Notes: generated by a model not told the origin, from the sequence alone. 46,838 nt of DNA from JAASSS01 sp021767745 (GCA_034189165.1 JAXHVN010000048.1:1-46838); one strand, 5' to 3'; shown: positions 25,857 through 35,114, numbered from the stretch's first letter. Numbers and translations: made by a program.

Positions 25857-26830
25857 GCGGCGTGCCGTGTGTCCAGCAGTGGCTGGTGGGGGCGAATCCG
25901 GCCTTCCTTGAGGCCGAGCGCCGCCAGTACCCGGCGACCCCCGGCGTCCAGCAGGCGCTCGCCCAGCTCCCAGCCCAGGACCTCGGCGCGGCTGACCGGC
26001 CCGCGGGCCGCCTCGCGCAGCAGCGTGCTGCCATCCGGGTGGCCGATCAGGCCGCGCAGGTGCAGTTCGCCATGCTGCAGGGTGGCGTAGCCGGCGACCG
26101 GCAGCTGGCAGCTGCCGCCCAGCCGCGCCGCCAGGGCGCGCTCGGCGCGGATGCAGCCGGCGCTGTCGGCATGGGCCAGCGGCGCGAGCAGTTCGAGCAA
26201 GGCCGGGTCGTCCCGGCATTCGATGCCGATCACTCCCTGACCCACGGCCGGCAGGCAGACCTCCGGGCTCAGACGGCTGTCGATGCGGGCTTCCAGCCCC
26301 AGCCGCTCCAGCCCGGCCACGGCCAGCAGCGTGGCGGCGAACTCGCCCTCGTCGACGCGTCGCAGCCGGGTGCCGACGTTGCCGCGCAGCAGCTCGATCT
26401 GCAGGTCCGGCCGGGCGCGCTTGAGCTGGCACTGCCGGCGCAGGCTGGAGGTGCCGACGCGGGCATTCTCGGGCAGCGCCTCGAACGTGCGGTGGCGGGG
26501 GCTGATCAGCGCATCGCGCGCATCGGCCCGCGCCAGCACCAGTGCCAGGACGAGCCCGTCCGGCAGCGAAATCGGCACATCCTTCATGGAGTGCACGGCC
26601 AGCTCGGCCTCACCGCGCTCCAGCGCCTGTTCGAGCTCCTTGATGAACAGGCCCTTGCCGCCCAGGCGGGACAGGGCGACATCGGTGCGGCGGTCGGCTT
26701 CGGTGGCCAGCGGCAGCAGGTCGATCTGGAGCGCGGGATGCGCCGCCTGCAGCAGCGAACGTACGTGTTCGGCCTGCCAGAGGGCGAGCGGGCTGCGCCG
26801 GGTGGCGATACGGATGGTGTCGGCAGGCAT
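25853..26830 (-). CDS. hemC: Hydroxymethylbilane synthase (porphobilinogen deaminase)
   Basis: The 325-residue protein starts at MPADTIRIATRRSPLALWQA (ATG 26830). Substrate and cofactor residues are visible: RLGGKGLFIKELE, AVHSMKDVP, GTSSLRRQCQL, RGNVGTRL, and the dipyrromethane-binding cysteine Cys241 in GGSCQLPVAGYA. It polymerises four porphobilinogens. The gene lies 46 bp downstream of algR in the order known from Pseudomonas. Confidence 0.96.
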   Translation of the reverse strand: MPADTIRIATRRSPLALWQAEHVRSLLQAAHPALQIDLLPLATEADRRTDVALSRLGGKGLFIKELEQALERGEAELAVHSMKDVPISLPDGLVLALVLARADARDALISPRHRTFEALPENARVGTSSLRRQCQLKRARPDLQIELLRGNVGTRLRRVDEGEFAATLLAVAGLERLGLEARIDSRLSPEVCLPAVGQGVIGIECRDDPALLELLAPLAHADSAGCIRAERALAARLGGSCQLPVAGYATLQHGELHLRGLIGHPDGSTLLREAARGPVSRAEVLGWELGERLLDAGGRRVLAALGLKEGRIRPHQPLLDTRHAA

Positions 26831-26876
26831 CGGACGCCCGGTCCGGAAGCGGGCGCCTATCCTAGCAGAGGCCCCG

Positions 26877-27623
26877 CTAGCGCAGCTCGCCGCCGTTGCT
26901 GTGCTGGCGCAGCAGGCGGCGGACTCGCGGCAGGTGGCGCCGGCTGATGTCCAGCCGCTCCTTGCTCTCCTGCAGCCGCAGGAACGCGCTCTGCCCCTCA
27001 CGCTCCAGCCCGTCGATGTATTCCACCGCCGCCAGGGCGTTGCGATGGATGCGCAGGAAGCGCTCGCCGAACTCCGTTTCCAGCTGCTTGAGCGAGTCCT
27101 CGATCAGCACCTCGCCGCCGAGATGGCGGACGGTGACGTACTTGTGCTCGGCGCGGAAGTAGAGCACCTCGTCCACCGGCACCAGCTGCAGGCCGCCGCG
27201 CACCCGGGCGCAGATGTGGCTGCGCCGGGACTTATCCGGCCGCGGCAGCTGCATCAGCTGCGCCTTGGTCACCCGGCTCGCGTTGTGCAGCGCGTAGGCC
27301 AGTGTCGACTGGCGCACGGGCTTGAGCAGATAGCCCACCGCCTGGGCGGCGAAGGCCTCCAGCGCATGATCGCTGTAGGCCGTGACGAAGATCACGGCCG
27401 GCGGATGCGCCAGCGAGGCCAGCTGCGTGGCAGCTTCGATGCCATCCATGCCCGGCATGCGTACGTCCAGCAGCACGACGTCCGGTTCCAGCGGCTGCAC
27501 CTGCTCCAGGACCTCGTTGCCGTTGGCGGCCTCGCCGACCACCTCGGCCTCGGGGATGTCGGCCAGCAGCTGCTGCAGGCGCTGGCGGGCGGCAACTTCG
27601 TCATCGGCAATCAATATGCGCAT
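26877..27623 (-). CDS. algR: AlgR-like LytTR response regulator
   Basis: The 248-residue protein starts at MRILIADDEVAARQRL. A receiver domain with acidic pocket Asp7/Asp8, phosphoacceptor Asp53 (LLDVRMPGMDG), Thr at VTAYS and Lys at YLLKPV is joined to a LytTR DNA-binding domain (about 145-245; FRAEHKYVTVRH, FLRIHRNALA). It is paired with algZ 19 bp upstream and followed by hemC, the AlgZR arrangement of Pseudomonas, where it controls alginate, twitching and virulence. Targets here are unknown. Confidence 0.93.
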   Translation of the reverse strand: MRILIADDEVAARQRLQQLLADIPEAEVVGEAANGNEVLEQVQPLEPDVVLLDVRMPGMDGIEAATQLASLAHPPAVIFVTAYSDHALEAFAAQAVGYLLKPVRQSTLAYALHNASRVTKAQLMQLPRPDKSRRSHICARVRGGLQLVPVDEVLYFRAEHKYVTVRHLGGEVLIEDSLKQLETEFGERFLRIHRNALAAVEYIDGLEREGQSAFLRLQESKERLDISRRHLPRVRRLLRQHSNGGELR

Positions 27624-27642
27624 CGCGGCTCGTTCTCGTTGT

Positions 27643-28626
27643 TCAGGTGACGCGACAGGGGAAATGCAGGCGAACGATGAATTCGCCCGCCCGCTGGGAC
27701 TGCTCCAGCCCCGCCTCGGGACCGAAGGCGAGTTCGAGTCGGCGACGCGTGTTGGCCATGGCCACACGGTTGCCGCGATGCTGGTCCTGGGCGTCGCTGG
27801 CCAGCGGGTTGACGACGGTCAGTCGGATCATGTCTCGTTCCCGGCTCATGGCCACTCGGATCGTGCCGCCCGCCGCCAGCCGTTCGATGCCGTGATAGAT
27901 CGCGTTCTCGATCAGCGGCTGCAGGCACAGGCTCGGCACCCGAGCGTCCAGAACGCTGTCGGCTACGCGCCAATCGAGCTTTAGCCGTGCGCCCAGGCGG
28001 ATCTGCTCGATGTGCAGGTAGCTGCGGCACAGGGCCAGCTCGTCGGCGACCGTCACCCACACCGTGCCGCTCTGCAGGCTGGCGCGGAACAGGTCGGCCA
28101 GATCGGCAATGGCTTCCTCGGCCTGCTGCGGCGCCATGCGGATCAGGGCGCTGATCGAGTTCATGCTGTTGAACAGGAAGTGCGGCCGCATCCGCGCCTG
28201 CAGCGCCTCGATCTGCAATCGGGCCTCGCGATCGGCGCTCTGGCGCACCCGGGCGATCAGGTTCAGGCGGTAGAGGAAGGTCAGCGCGATCAGTCCGCCG
28301 ATCGCCGCCACGGTGGGCAGGCTGGCGAATCCGGCGCCGGGCCAGCCGGCGATCAGGGCCGCGCCGGCGCTGCCGCCGAGCACGGCGCCCGGCGCCGCGA
28401 GCACGCCACGCTGGCGGGCTGGCGCGAGCCGGCTCGCCGCCAGCGCTGCCAGCGCCGCCGTCTGGCACAGCGCCGACCACAGCAGCAGGCGTGGCCCGTC
28501 GATCACGCCGGCCGCCAGCGTCAGCGCCAGCGCACACATCTGGGCCTCCACCAGCACGGCGATCGGCGCGGCGTCGTCCAGCAGGCTGCCGCCCCCGGTG
28601 TCCGGGCGCCAGTCGCTATAATCCAT
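27643..28626 (-). CDS. algZ: AlgZ/FimS-like sensor histidine kinase (His_kinase, LytS-type)
   Basis: The 327-residue protein starts at MDYSDWRPDT (ATG 28626), preceded by GGAAGAG. An ATG 27 bp further upstream lies on the argH start and is less likely. Four hydrophobic helices (about 20-120) precede the LytS-type domain with RPHFLFNSMNS (His149) and the N-box CLQPLIENAIYHGIE. Canonical HATPase glycine boxes are weak, as in FimS. It signals to AlgR. Its start region abuts the divergent argH gene (about 25 bp), so the two promoters must overlap. Confidence 0.9.
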   Translation of the reverse strand: MDYSDWRPDTGGGSLLDDAAPIAVLVEAQMCALALTLAAGVIDGPRLLLWSALCQTAALAALAASRLAPARQRGVLAAPGAVLGGSAGAALIAGWPGAGFASLPTVAAIGGLIALTFLYRLNLIARVRQSADREARLQIEALQARMRPHFLFNSMNSISALIRMAPQQAEEAIADLADLFRASLQSGTVWVTVADELALCRSYLHIEQIRLGARLKLDWRVADSVLDARVPSLCLQPLIENAIYHGIERLAAGGTIRVAMSRERDMIRLTVVNPLASDAQDQHRGNRVAMANTRRRLELAFGPEAGLEQSQRAGEFIVRLHFPCRVT

Positions 28627-28651
28627 GCGCTCTTCCGACCGCGAGTGATTC

Positions 28652-30082
28652 ATGTCCGACGCCGATCCTTCCCGTTCTCCGCCCAAGCTCTGGGGCGGTC
28701 GTTTCAGTCAGGACACGGATGCCTTCGTCGAGCGTTTCACGGCCTCGGTGCCCTTCGATCAACGTCTGTATCGGCAGGACATCGCCGGCTCCATAGCGCA
28801 CGCGCGCATGCTGCAGCAGGCCGGCGTGCTGACCGCGGCGGAGTGCGAACAGATCCTCGCCGGTTTGGAGGAGATCAGGGCGGAGATCGAGAGCGGCGGG
28901 TTTGCCTGGTCGGTGCCGCTGGAAGATGTGCACATGAACATCGAGGCGCGGCTGACGCAGCGCATCGGTGAGGCCGGCAAGAAGCTGCACACCGGCCGCT
29001 CGCGCAACGATCAGGTCGCCACCGACCTGCGGCTGTTCCTGCGCGAGGCGATCGACCAGATAACCGGCGAACTGGAGCGGCTGCAGTGGGCGCTGGTGGA
29101 GCTGGCCGAGCGCGAGGCGGACACGGTGATGCCCGGCTTCACCCATCTGCAGGTCGCCCAGCCGGTGACCTTCGGCCACCACATGCTCGCCTGGTACGAG
29201 ATGCTGGCCCGCGACCGGGCGCGCCTGGCCGACTGCCGGCGCCGCACCAACGTGATGCCGCTGGGCGCCGCCGCGCTGGCCGGCACCACCTTCCCGATCG
29301 ATCGCGAGCTGACCCGCGCGCAGCTGGGCTTCGATGCCGTGTCGGCCAACTCGCTCGACGCCGTGAGCGATCGCGACTTTGCCATCGAGTTCGCCGCCGC
29401 GGCCAGCCTGGTGATGATGCACTTGTCGCGTTGCGCCGAAGAACTGGTGCTGTGGTCGTCGGCGCAGTTCGGCTTCATCGATCTGCCGGACCGCTTCTGC
29501 ACCGGCTCATCGATCATGCCGCAGAAGAAGAATCCGGACGTGCCCGAGCTGGTGCGTGGCAAGACCGGGCGCGTCTACGGTCATCTGATGTCGCTGCTGA
29601 CGCTGATGAAGAGCCAGCCGCTGGCCTACAACAAGGACAATCAGGAAGACAAGGAGCCGGTGTTCGACACCGTCGACACGCTGCACGGCAGCGTGCGGGC
29701 CTTCGCCGACATGCTGCCGGCGCTGCAGGTCAATCGCGCGCGCTGCCGGCAGGCGGCCGCCGAGGGCTTCGCCACGGCCACCGATCTGGCCGACTACCTC
29801 GTGCGTCACGGGCTGCCCTTCCGCGATGCCCATGCGGCCGTGGGCGCGGCGGTGGCGGAGGCTGTCACCCGCGGCTGCGATCTGGCGGATCTGCCGCTGG
29901 AGGTACTGCAGGGCTTCAGCGCGCAGATCGAAGCCGATGTCTATGAGGTGCTGGCGGTGGAGGGATCGGTCGCCAGCCGTGACCATGTCGGGGGGACGGC
30001 GCCGGCACGGGTCCGCGCCGCGGCGGCGGTTGCCCGCCGCCACCTGGAAGCATCAAGAGAGAGTGCAGAGAGCCAATCATGA
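28652..30082 (+). CDS. argH: Argininosuccinate lyase
   Basis: The 476-residue protein shows the fumarase/aspartase superfamily signatures: KLWGGRF at the N-terminus, EDVHMNIEARLT, HTGRSRNDQVATDLRL, and the mobile loop GSSIMPQKKNPDVPEL with the catalytic serine. It makes arginine and fumarate from argininosuccinate. Placement divergent from algZ-algR-hemCD is the classical Pseudomonas order. The stop overlaps the start of the next gene by four bases. Confidence 0.97.
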   Translation: MSDADPSRSPPKLWGGRFSQDTDAFVERFTASVPFDQRLYRQDIAGSIAHARMLQQAGVLTAAECEQILAGLEEIRAEIESGGFAWSVPLEDVHMNIEARLTQRIGEAGKKLHTGRSRNDQVATDLRLFLREAIDQITGELERLQWALVELAEREADTVMPGFTHLQVAQPVTFGHHMLAWYEMLARDRARLADCRRRTNVMPLGAAALAGTTFPIDRELTRAQLGFDAVSANSLDAVSDRDFAIEFAAAASLVMMHLSRCAEELVLWSSAQFGFIDLPDRFCTGSSIMPQKKNPDVPELVRGKTGRVYGHLMSLLTLMKSQPLAYNKDNQEDKEPVFDTVDTLHGSVRAFADMLPALQVNRARCRQAAAEGFATATDLADYLVRHGLPFRDAHAAVGAAVAEAVTRGCDLADLPLEVLQGFSAQIEADVYEVLAVEGSVASRDHVGGTAPARVRAAAAVARRHLEASRESAESQS

Positions 30083-30654
30083 AGACAGCACACACCGCGG
30101 CGCTGGCCGTCTGGGCACTTGCCGGTCTGGCGGCGCTGCCCGCGCAGGCCGAGTTGCACTACGACTACGTCGATCTCGACTACCGGGTCTGGGACAGCGA
30201 CCGGTTTGCCGAGGACCTGGAGGGCGCCGGCCTGAAGTTCTCTTTCGGCCTGACCGACCTGCTCTACGTGGTCGGCGAGCAGATCTACGTGGAAGAGGAG
30301 ACCGGCGATGCCGATCGTGCGGACGTCTCGGCCGGTTTCGGCCTGCGCTGGCCGCTGGCGAGCGGCATCGATGCGATCGGCGAGCTGCGCTATCTCGACA
30401 GCGAAATCAATCAGGCGCTGGCGCTCGACGACGAGGACAAGGGCTATCTCGCCGTGATCGGGGCGCGCTACCTGCCGCTGTCATGGCTGGAGCTGAATGC
30501 CGCCCTGGAATACGGCGACGTCCTGGACGATGAGGAGTCGTTCTACCGGCTCGGCGCCGTGGCGCACATCTGGGGACCGCTGCACCTGCTGGCCCGCGCC
30601 GAGTTCAGCGATGTGCGCGACGGCTACAACGCCGGCCTGCGCATCACCTTCTAG
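30079..30654 (+). CDS. Small outer-membrane beta-barrel protein, unknown function
   Basis: The 191-residue protein has a Sec signal peptide ending AALPAQA (residue 24) and a mature region of alternating beta strands rich in Asp, Tyr and Gly, ending in GYNAGLRITF, a typical barrel C-terminus with terminal Phe. Length suggests an eight-stranded barrel. No family is recognised. The ATGA overlap with argH suggests coupled translation, although a functional link is not obvious. Confidence 0.82.
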   Translation: MKTAHTAALAVWALAGLAALPAQAELHYDYVDLDYRVWDSDRFAEDLEGAGLKFSFGLTDLLYVVGEQIYVEEETGDADRADVSAGFGLRWPLASGIDAIGELRYLDSEINQALALDDEDKGYLAVIGARYLPLSWLELNAALEYGDVLDDEESFYRLGAVAHIWGPLHLLARAEFSDVRDGYNAGLRITF

Positions 30655-30665
30655 GCTGCCGGACC

Positions 30666-30743
30666 CGCCCGACAGGTCAGCCGCACGGAGCGGGGACAGG
30701 CTCGCCCGACAGGACAGAACGGGGACAGCGGGCCGACCGGCCC
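30666..30743. repeat. Short direct repeats between convergent genes
   Basis: CGCCCGACAGG occurs at 30666-30676 and 30703-30713, and CGGGGACAG at 30691-30699 and 30720-30728, giving an imperfect tandem unit. A short hairpin GGGCC-N4-GGCCC (30730-30743) follows. The GGGGACAG word resembles REP-like intergenic elements in other proteobacteria; that resemblance is from memory and untested. It may also serve as terminator. Confidence 0.45.
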
Positions 30744-30764
30744 CTACCCTCGCCGGCCGTCGAT

Positions 30765-31355
30765 TCAGGGCACGGGCTCGGGGGGCAGTGAAGCCAGCCA
30801 GTCCAGCATCTGCATCACCAGCCGATCGCTGGCGGTCGACAGTCCGGCGACGGCGCCGGCGGCATCGGCCGGCGCCGGCTCCTGCAACATGAACTGACGC
30901 CGCGCGAGGATCAGGCGAGTACGCGGATCCAGTACCGAGGCCCGCGCCCGGATGAATGCCTGGCTGCGATCTTGCGGGGCTAGCCGCTGCTCGAAGTTCT
31001 CCAGCGTGACCACCAGGCGGCGCGCGGGCGCGGGCGAGCTGGCCGGCAGGGTGCCGGCCAGCTGGCTGGCCAGGCGTGCCTCCAGCAGTGCGGCCGGCGA
31101 GGCGATCCACACATGCTGCCGGTAGCGAGCGAGCGCGGCGCCGCCGGCCGCGCCGGATCGATAGAAGATGTCCGACGTCTGCAGCCAGCCCGGCGCCTCC
31201 ACCGTCACGAAGTAGGGCGTCGCGACGGCCGGCGCCTGCCGGGTGGCGCGTGCGGGCCCCAGGTCATATAGCTCCGGCGCCGGCGGACGTTCGGGGATGA
31301 CGCTGCAGCCGGCGGCCGCGGCCGCCACCAGCAGTGGCACGAGACGGTGGATCAT
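30765..31355 (-). CDS. PqiC/ABC-transport auxiliary lipoprotein
   Basis: The 196-residue protein has a lipobox AAAAGCS (Cys17) and the ABC_trans_aux fold: YDLGPA, TPYFVTVEAPGWLQTSDIFYRSG, YRQHVWIASPAALLEARLASQL and a late QMLDWLASLP helix. Proteins of this kind accompany MCE/Mla lipid transporters and probably sit on the outer-membrane inner leaflet. The start overlaps the end of mlaD by four bases. Confidence 0.88.
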   Translation of the reverse strand: MIHRLVPLLVAAAAAGCSVIPERPPAPELYDLGPARATRQAPAVATPYFVTVEAPGWLQTSDIFYRSGAAGGAALARYRQHVWIASPAALLEARLASQLAGTLPASSPAPARRLVVTLENFEQRLAPQDRSQAFIRARASVLDPRTRLILARRQFMLQEPAPADAAGAVAGLSTASDRLVMQMLDWLASLPPEPVP

Positions 31356-32263
31356 GGTGCGCTCCCGTAGCCGGCCTCCCCGGGGCCGGGATCGATGCGG
31401 CCGCGCCCGTAGAGCAGGCTGGCCGGGTCTTGCTGAAGTTGGCGGCTGGTCTGTTGCACCGCCAGGGCGGCCTGACGCAACTCGGCCAGTGCGGCGGTGG
31501 CCGTCGGCAGCGTGGAGAGCAGCGCCTCCTCGCCGGCGCTGCCGGCCAGATCGATGACCTCCTGCGCCTGGGCCGTGACGTCACGCACGTTGATCAGGCT
31601 CTGTTCCATCACCGCCAGCGCCGAATCCACGCGCGCGAGCGAATCGTCGGCGCGGTCCACCAGGGCCGGCAGGCGCGCCATCACCGGGTCGATCTGCTGG
31701 TCGAGATCGGCCAGATCGGCGGTCAGCTCACGTACGTTGCCGAGGATCTGCTCCACCTGCGCCATGTTCTCCGGCGTCAGCAGCTTCTGCATGTTGCCGG
31801 CGGTGGACTGCAGGTTCTTCACCAGGTCGTCCGCCACATCGCTGACCTGCTGGATCAGCGAGGGCTGCATCGGGATGCGTGCCGGATCTTCCGGGCTGGT
31901 GCGCAGGCGGGAACCGCCGGGGTCGTCGTCGTGCAGCGAGATCTGCGAGCGGCCGGTCAGGCCGAGGGTGCGCAGCGTGGCGTAGGTATCCACGGTCAGG
32001 GGCACCTCGGCGTCGACGACGATGTTGATGAGGATCTCCTGGCCCTGCTCGGCGAAGTCCACCGTGCGCACCTGCCCGACCTGCACGCCGCGATAGCGCA
32101 CGATCGAGTAGGGCGCGAGGCCGCCGACATCGCCCTCGGTATAGACGACGTAGGGCAGCCGCCGCTGCGTGGTGTTGCCCAGCCAGATCATGGCCAGGAT
32201 GGCCGCCGCGCCCAGGCCGAGCACGAACAGGCCGGTGATGAAGGCGTTGGCGCGTCTATCCAT
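31352..32263 (-). CDS. MlaD-like MCE-domain protein
   Basis: The 303-residue protein has one N-terminal membrane helix (about 9-28), an MCE domain (about 37-120, VVYTEGDVGGLAPYSIVRYRGVQVGQVRTVDF, LTGRSQISLHDD) and a long helical tail. MCE proteins form hexameric rings that move lipids across the periplasm. The long tail is more like needle-forming MCE proteins than E. coli MlaD (183 residues). It overlaps mlaF by eight bases. Confidence 0.92.
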   Translation of the reverse strand: MDRRANAFITGLFVLGLGAAAILAMIWLGNTTQRRLPYVVYTEGDVGGLAPYSIVRYRGVQVGQVRTVDFAEQGQEILINIVVDAEVPLTVDTYATLRTLGLTGRSQISLHDDDPGGSRLRTSPEDPARIPMQPSLIQQVSDVADDLVKNLQSTAGNMQKLLTPENMAQVEQILGNVRELTADLADLDQQIDPVMARLPALVDRADDSLARVDSALAVMEQSLINVRDVTAQAQEVIDLAGSAGEEALLSTLPTATAALAELRQAALAVQQTSRQLQQDPASLLYGRGRIDPGPGEAGYGSAP

Positions 32264-33041
32264 GTTCTGCTACCGGTTGCTCTCCTGCGGCACGGCGCCC
32301 GCGTGTGCCATGGAAATAACTGCGAATGAAGGGGTGATCGACGGCGCGCACCTCGGCCAGATCGCCGATCGCCACCAGCCGGTGCTCGGCCAGCACGGCG
32401 ATCCGGTCGCACAGGTCCGCCAGCGTGTCGAGGTCGTGGGTCACCAGCGCCACGGTCAGCGCCAGATCGCGGCGCAGGCTGTCGATGAGCTCCACGAAGC
32501 GTTCGCTGGCAACCGGATCGAGGCCGGAGGTCGGTTCATCGAGCAGCAGCAGTTCGGGCTCCATCGCCAGCGCCCGCGCCAGTGCCACGCGCTTGATCAT
32601 GCCGCCGGACAGCTCGGCCGGCATGCGCCGCCCGTCACGGGGGGTGAGGCCCACCAGCGACAGCTTCAGGTCGACGATCCTGCGGATCAGCCGCTCGTCC
32701 CGAATGCCGAACTCGCGCAGCGGGAAGGCGACGTTGTCCGCCACCGGCAGGGCGCTGAACAGCGCGCCGTGCTGGAAGAGCACGCCCCAGCGCTGCCGCA
32801 GCCCGGCCAGTTCCCGCATGCTGGCGGTGAGGATGTCGATGTCGAACACCCGCACCTCACCGGCGGTCGGCCGCAGCAGGCCGATCATCTCGCGCAGCAG
32901 CGTGGTCTTGCCACTGCCCGAGCCGCCAACCAGCCCCAGCACCTCGCCCCGCTGCAGGCACAGGTCGATGCCCTCATGCACCGTCTCCTCGCCGAAGCGG
33001 GTGACGATCCCGCGCATTTCCACCAGGCAACCGTCAGTCAT
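32256..33041 (-). CDS. MlaF-like ABC transporter ATPase
   Basis: The 261-residue ATPase starts at MTDGCLVEMRG (ATG 33041, overlapping the mlaE end by eight bases). It has Walker A GGSGSGKT (39-46), signature ELSGGMIKR, Walker B LLLLDEPTSGLDP and VTHDLDTL. It powers the MCE lipid transporter together with MlaE. Confidence 0.94.
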   Translation of the reverse strand: MTDGCLVEMRGIVTRFGEETVHEGIDLCLQRGEVLGLVGGSGSGKTTLLREMIGLLRPTAGEVRVFDIDILTASMRELAGLRQRWGVLFQHGALFSALPVADNVAFPLREFGIRDERLIRRIVDLKLSLVGLTPRDGRRMPAELSGGMIKRVALARALAMEPELLLLDEPTSGLDPVASERFVELIDSLRRDLALTVALVTHDLDTLADLCDRIAVLAEHRLVAIGDLAEVRAVDHPFIRSYFHGTRGRRAAGEQPVAEHG

Positions 33042-34200
33042 ACCAGCCCACATCGCGCAGCAGGATGGCGAAGACGGCATCGGCCAGGATCACGATGGTG
33101 ATCGCGGCGACCACCGAATTGGTCGTCTCGCGGCCGAGGCTTTCGGTGTTCGGCTCGATGCGCAGGCCGTAATGGCTGGCCACCATGGCGATCAGCATGC
33201 CGAACGTTGCGGCCTTGTACATGCCCATCCAGAACGTGCCGAGCGGAATCGCGTCCGGCAGATCACTGAGATACTGGGCGAAGGTCATGTTCAGCTCGGC
33301 CTTGGCGATCAGCATGCCGCCGAGAATGGCCATGGCATCGGTCCAGACGACCAGCAGCGGCAGCGCGATGGCCAGCCCGATCACCTTCGGCAGCACCAGC
33401 CGGATCGTCGGCGAGATGCCAAGCGCCACCAGCGCGTCCAGCTCCTCGGTGACCCGCATCACGCCGAGTTCGGCCGTCATCGAGGAGCCGCTGCGTCCGG
33501 CCACCAGGATCGCCGCCAGCAGCGGGCCGAGCTCGCGCGTCACCCCGAAGCCCATGAGGTAGACGAGAAAGGCCTCGCCGCCGAATTGCTGCAACTGGCG
33601 CGACGAGAGATAGCTCAGCACCACGCCGATCAGCAGCCCGACCAGGCCCGTGATCGGCAGCGCCCGGGCGCCGACCTTGGTCAGGTGGGCGGAAATCTCC
33701 TTGAGTGGAATCTGCCGCGGGTGCACCAGCAGGTAGAGCACGTCCAGCAGCAGCCGGCCGACCAGCCACGCCCAGTCTCGCAGGTCCGCGCCGATGCCAA
33801 AGATGCGCTCGCCGACGCCGATGATCGGCCGCGCCAGCTGGGCGGCGCGTCGTGGCGCGGTGGGGGCCGGCAGCTGTTCGAGGCGCTCGAACAATGCCTC
33901 CTGCTCGGGCCTGAGCACCAGTGCTCGTGGCCGGCGTTCCGCCCATGCCTGCCAGAGCAGTGTCGCCCCGGCGCTGTCGAGCCGTCCGACCTGGCGCAGG
34001 TCCCACTGCACGTCGGCCGTGCCGTAGCGGCGCAACTGACGGCGCAGGCCGCGCATGCTGCGGCCGGCGAGATGGCGCAGCCGGAAGTCGCCGCTCAGCA
34101 GCACGCGGCGGTCCCGGCCACTGCCCTCGCAGCGCAGCTGTGGCGGCTGACTGGTGCCGGCGTCCGGCGTCGCCGGTTCGGCAGCGGGTGCGGTAGCTAT
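33034..34200 (-). CDS. MlaE-like permease with fused N-terminal STAS domain
   Basis: The protein has about 388 residues. Residues 18-105 form an MlaB/STAS-like domain (QLRCEGSGRDRRVLLSGDFRLRHLAG, RLDSAGATLLWQAW), which in E. coli is a separate protein. The remainder is the MlaE permease (LKEISAHLTKVGARALPITGLVGLLIGVVLSYL, RSGSSMTAELGVMRVTEELDALVALGI). The start is puzzling: after AGGAGAGG the only well-spaced codon is ATA at 34200, overlapping the stop of the upstream gene (ATAG). The next standard starts are a GTG inside the STAS domain, or a TTG far upstream within the previous gene. Confidence 0.88.
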   Translation of the reverse strand: MATAPAAEPATPDAGTSQPPQLRCEGSGRDRRVLLSGDFRLRHLAGRSMRGLRRQLRRYGTADVQWDLRQVGRLDSAGATLLWQAWAERRPRALVLRPEQEALFERLEQLPAPTAPRRAAQLARPIIGVGERIFGIGADLRDWAWLVGRLLLDVLYLLVHPRQIPLKEISAHLTKVGARALPITGLVGLLIGVVLSYLSSRQLQQFGGEAFLVYLMGFGVTRELGPLLAAILVAGRSGSSMTAELGVMRVTEELDALVALGISPTIRLVLPKVIGLAIALPLLVVWTDAMAILGGMLIAKAELNMTFAQYLSDLPDAIPLGTFWMGMYKAATFGMLIAMVASHYGLRIEPNTESLGRETTNSVVAAITIVILADAVFAILLRDVGWYD

Positions 34201-35114
34201 CGGGCCTCTCCTGTCCCGGCGCCGGCGGCAGGCAACTGCCGCTGCTCGAGCGCGGCCTGCTTGAGCAGGTAAAGGGCGGAGATGTCGGCATCGCCCCAAC
34301 CAGCCTCGATCAGCCGCCGATAGTGGGTGCGCGTCATCTCGACCAGCGGTAGCTGCGCGTCCATCTGCGCGGCCAGCTGCTGGCACAGCGCCAGATCCTT
34401 GTCGTGCAGCGCCAGGCGAAAGCCCGGGGCGAATTCGCCGCGCACCGCGCTCTCGCCGCGCCGCTGCATGAACCAGCTGCCGGCGGCGCCGCTGCCGACG
34501 ACTTCGATCACCTTTTCCAGCGGCAGGTTCAGCCGCGCGGCGAATGCCAGCCCTTCGGTGGCGGCCTGGGCGATGCCCGCGGCCACCAGCTGGTTTACCG
34601 CCTTGGTGGCCTGGCCGGCGCCAACCGGACCCATGTGCACCAGGCGCTGGCCCACGGCTGCCAGTGCTGGGCGGGCGATCTCCAGCGCCGCCTCACTGCC
34701 ACCGATCATGACGGTCAGCGTGCCCTCGCGGGCGCCTTCGGCACCGCCGGAGACCGGACAGTCCAGGAACGCCACACCCTGCGCCGCGAGCAGCGCTGCT
34801 GCCTGCCGGGCGGTGTCGGCGCCGATGGTGGAGCAATCGATCACCACGGTGCCGGCACGCAGCCCCGGCTGCAGCGCCGCCAGCACTTCCAGCACGTCGG
34901 CATCGGCGCAGACGCAGAGCATCACTACCTCGCAGTCGCCAGCGAGCGCCGCCGGCGTGGGTGCCGCGTGGCAATCGTGCTCGGCGGCGAAGCGTGCTGC
35001 CGTGGCCGCGGTCCGGTTCCATACGGTCTGGAGCAGCCCCCGCCGGTGCAGGTTCGCCGCCATGCCCCGGCCCATGGTGCCGAGGCCGATGAAGCCGACG
35101 CGCGGCTGGCTCAC
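34197..35114 (-). CDS. 3-hydroxyisobutyrate dehydrogenase-family oxidoreductase
   Basis: The 305-residue protein starts at a GTG overlapping the speA stop (GTGA). It has a Rossmann motif VGFIGLGTMGRGMAANL, the substrate signature FLDCPVSGGAEGAREGTL, and GAGQATKAVNQLV with the catalytic Lys. It belongs to the beta-hydroxyacid dehydrogenase family (3-hydroxyisobutyrate, tartronate semialdehyde or glyoxylate reductases); the substrate cannot be told. Tight coupling to speA and to the lipid-transport genes is curious. Confidence 0.9.
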   Translation of the reverse strand: MSQPRVGFIGLGTMGRGMAANLHRRGLLQTVWNRTAATAARFAAEHDCHAAPTPAALAGDCEVVMLCVCADADVLEVLAALQPGLRAGTVVIDCSTIGADTARQAAALLAAQGVAFLDCPVSGGAEGAREGTLTVMIGGSEAALEIARPALAAVGQRLVHMGPVGAGQATKAVNQLVAAGIAQAATEGLAFAARLNLPLEKVIEVVGSGAAGSWFMQRRGESAVRGEFAPGFRLALHDKDLALCQQLAAQMDAQLPLVEMTRTHYRRLIEAGWGDADISALYLLKQAALEQRQLPAAGAGTGEAR

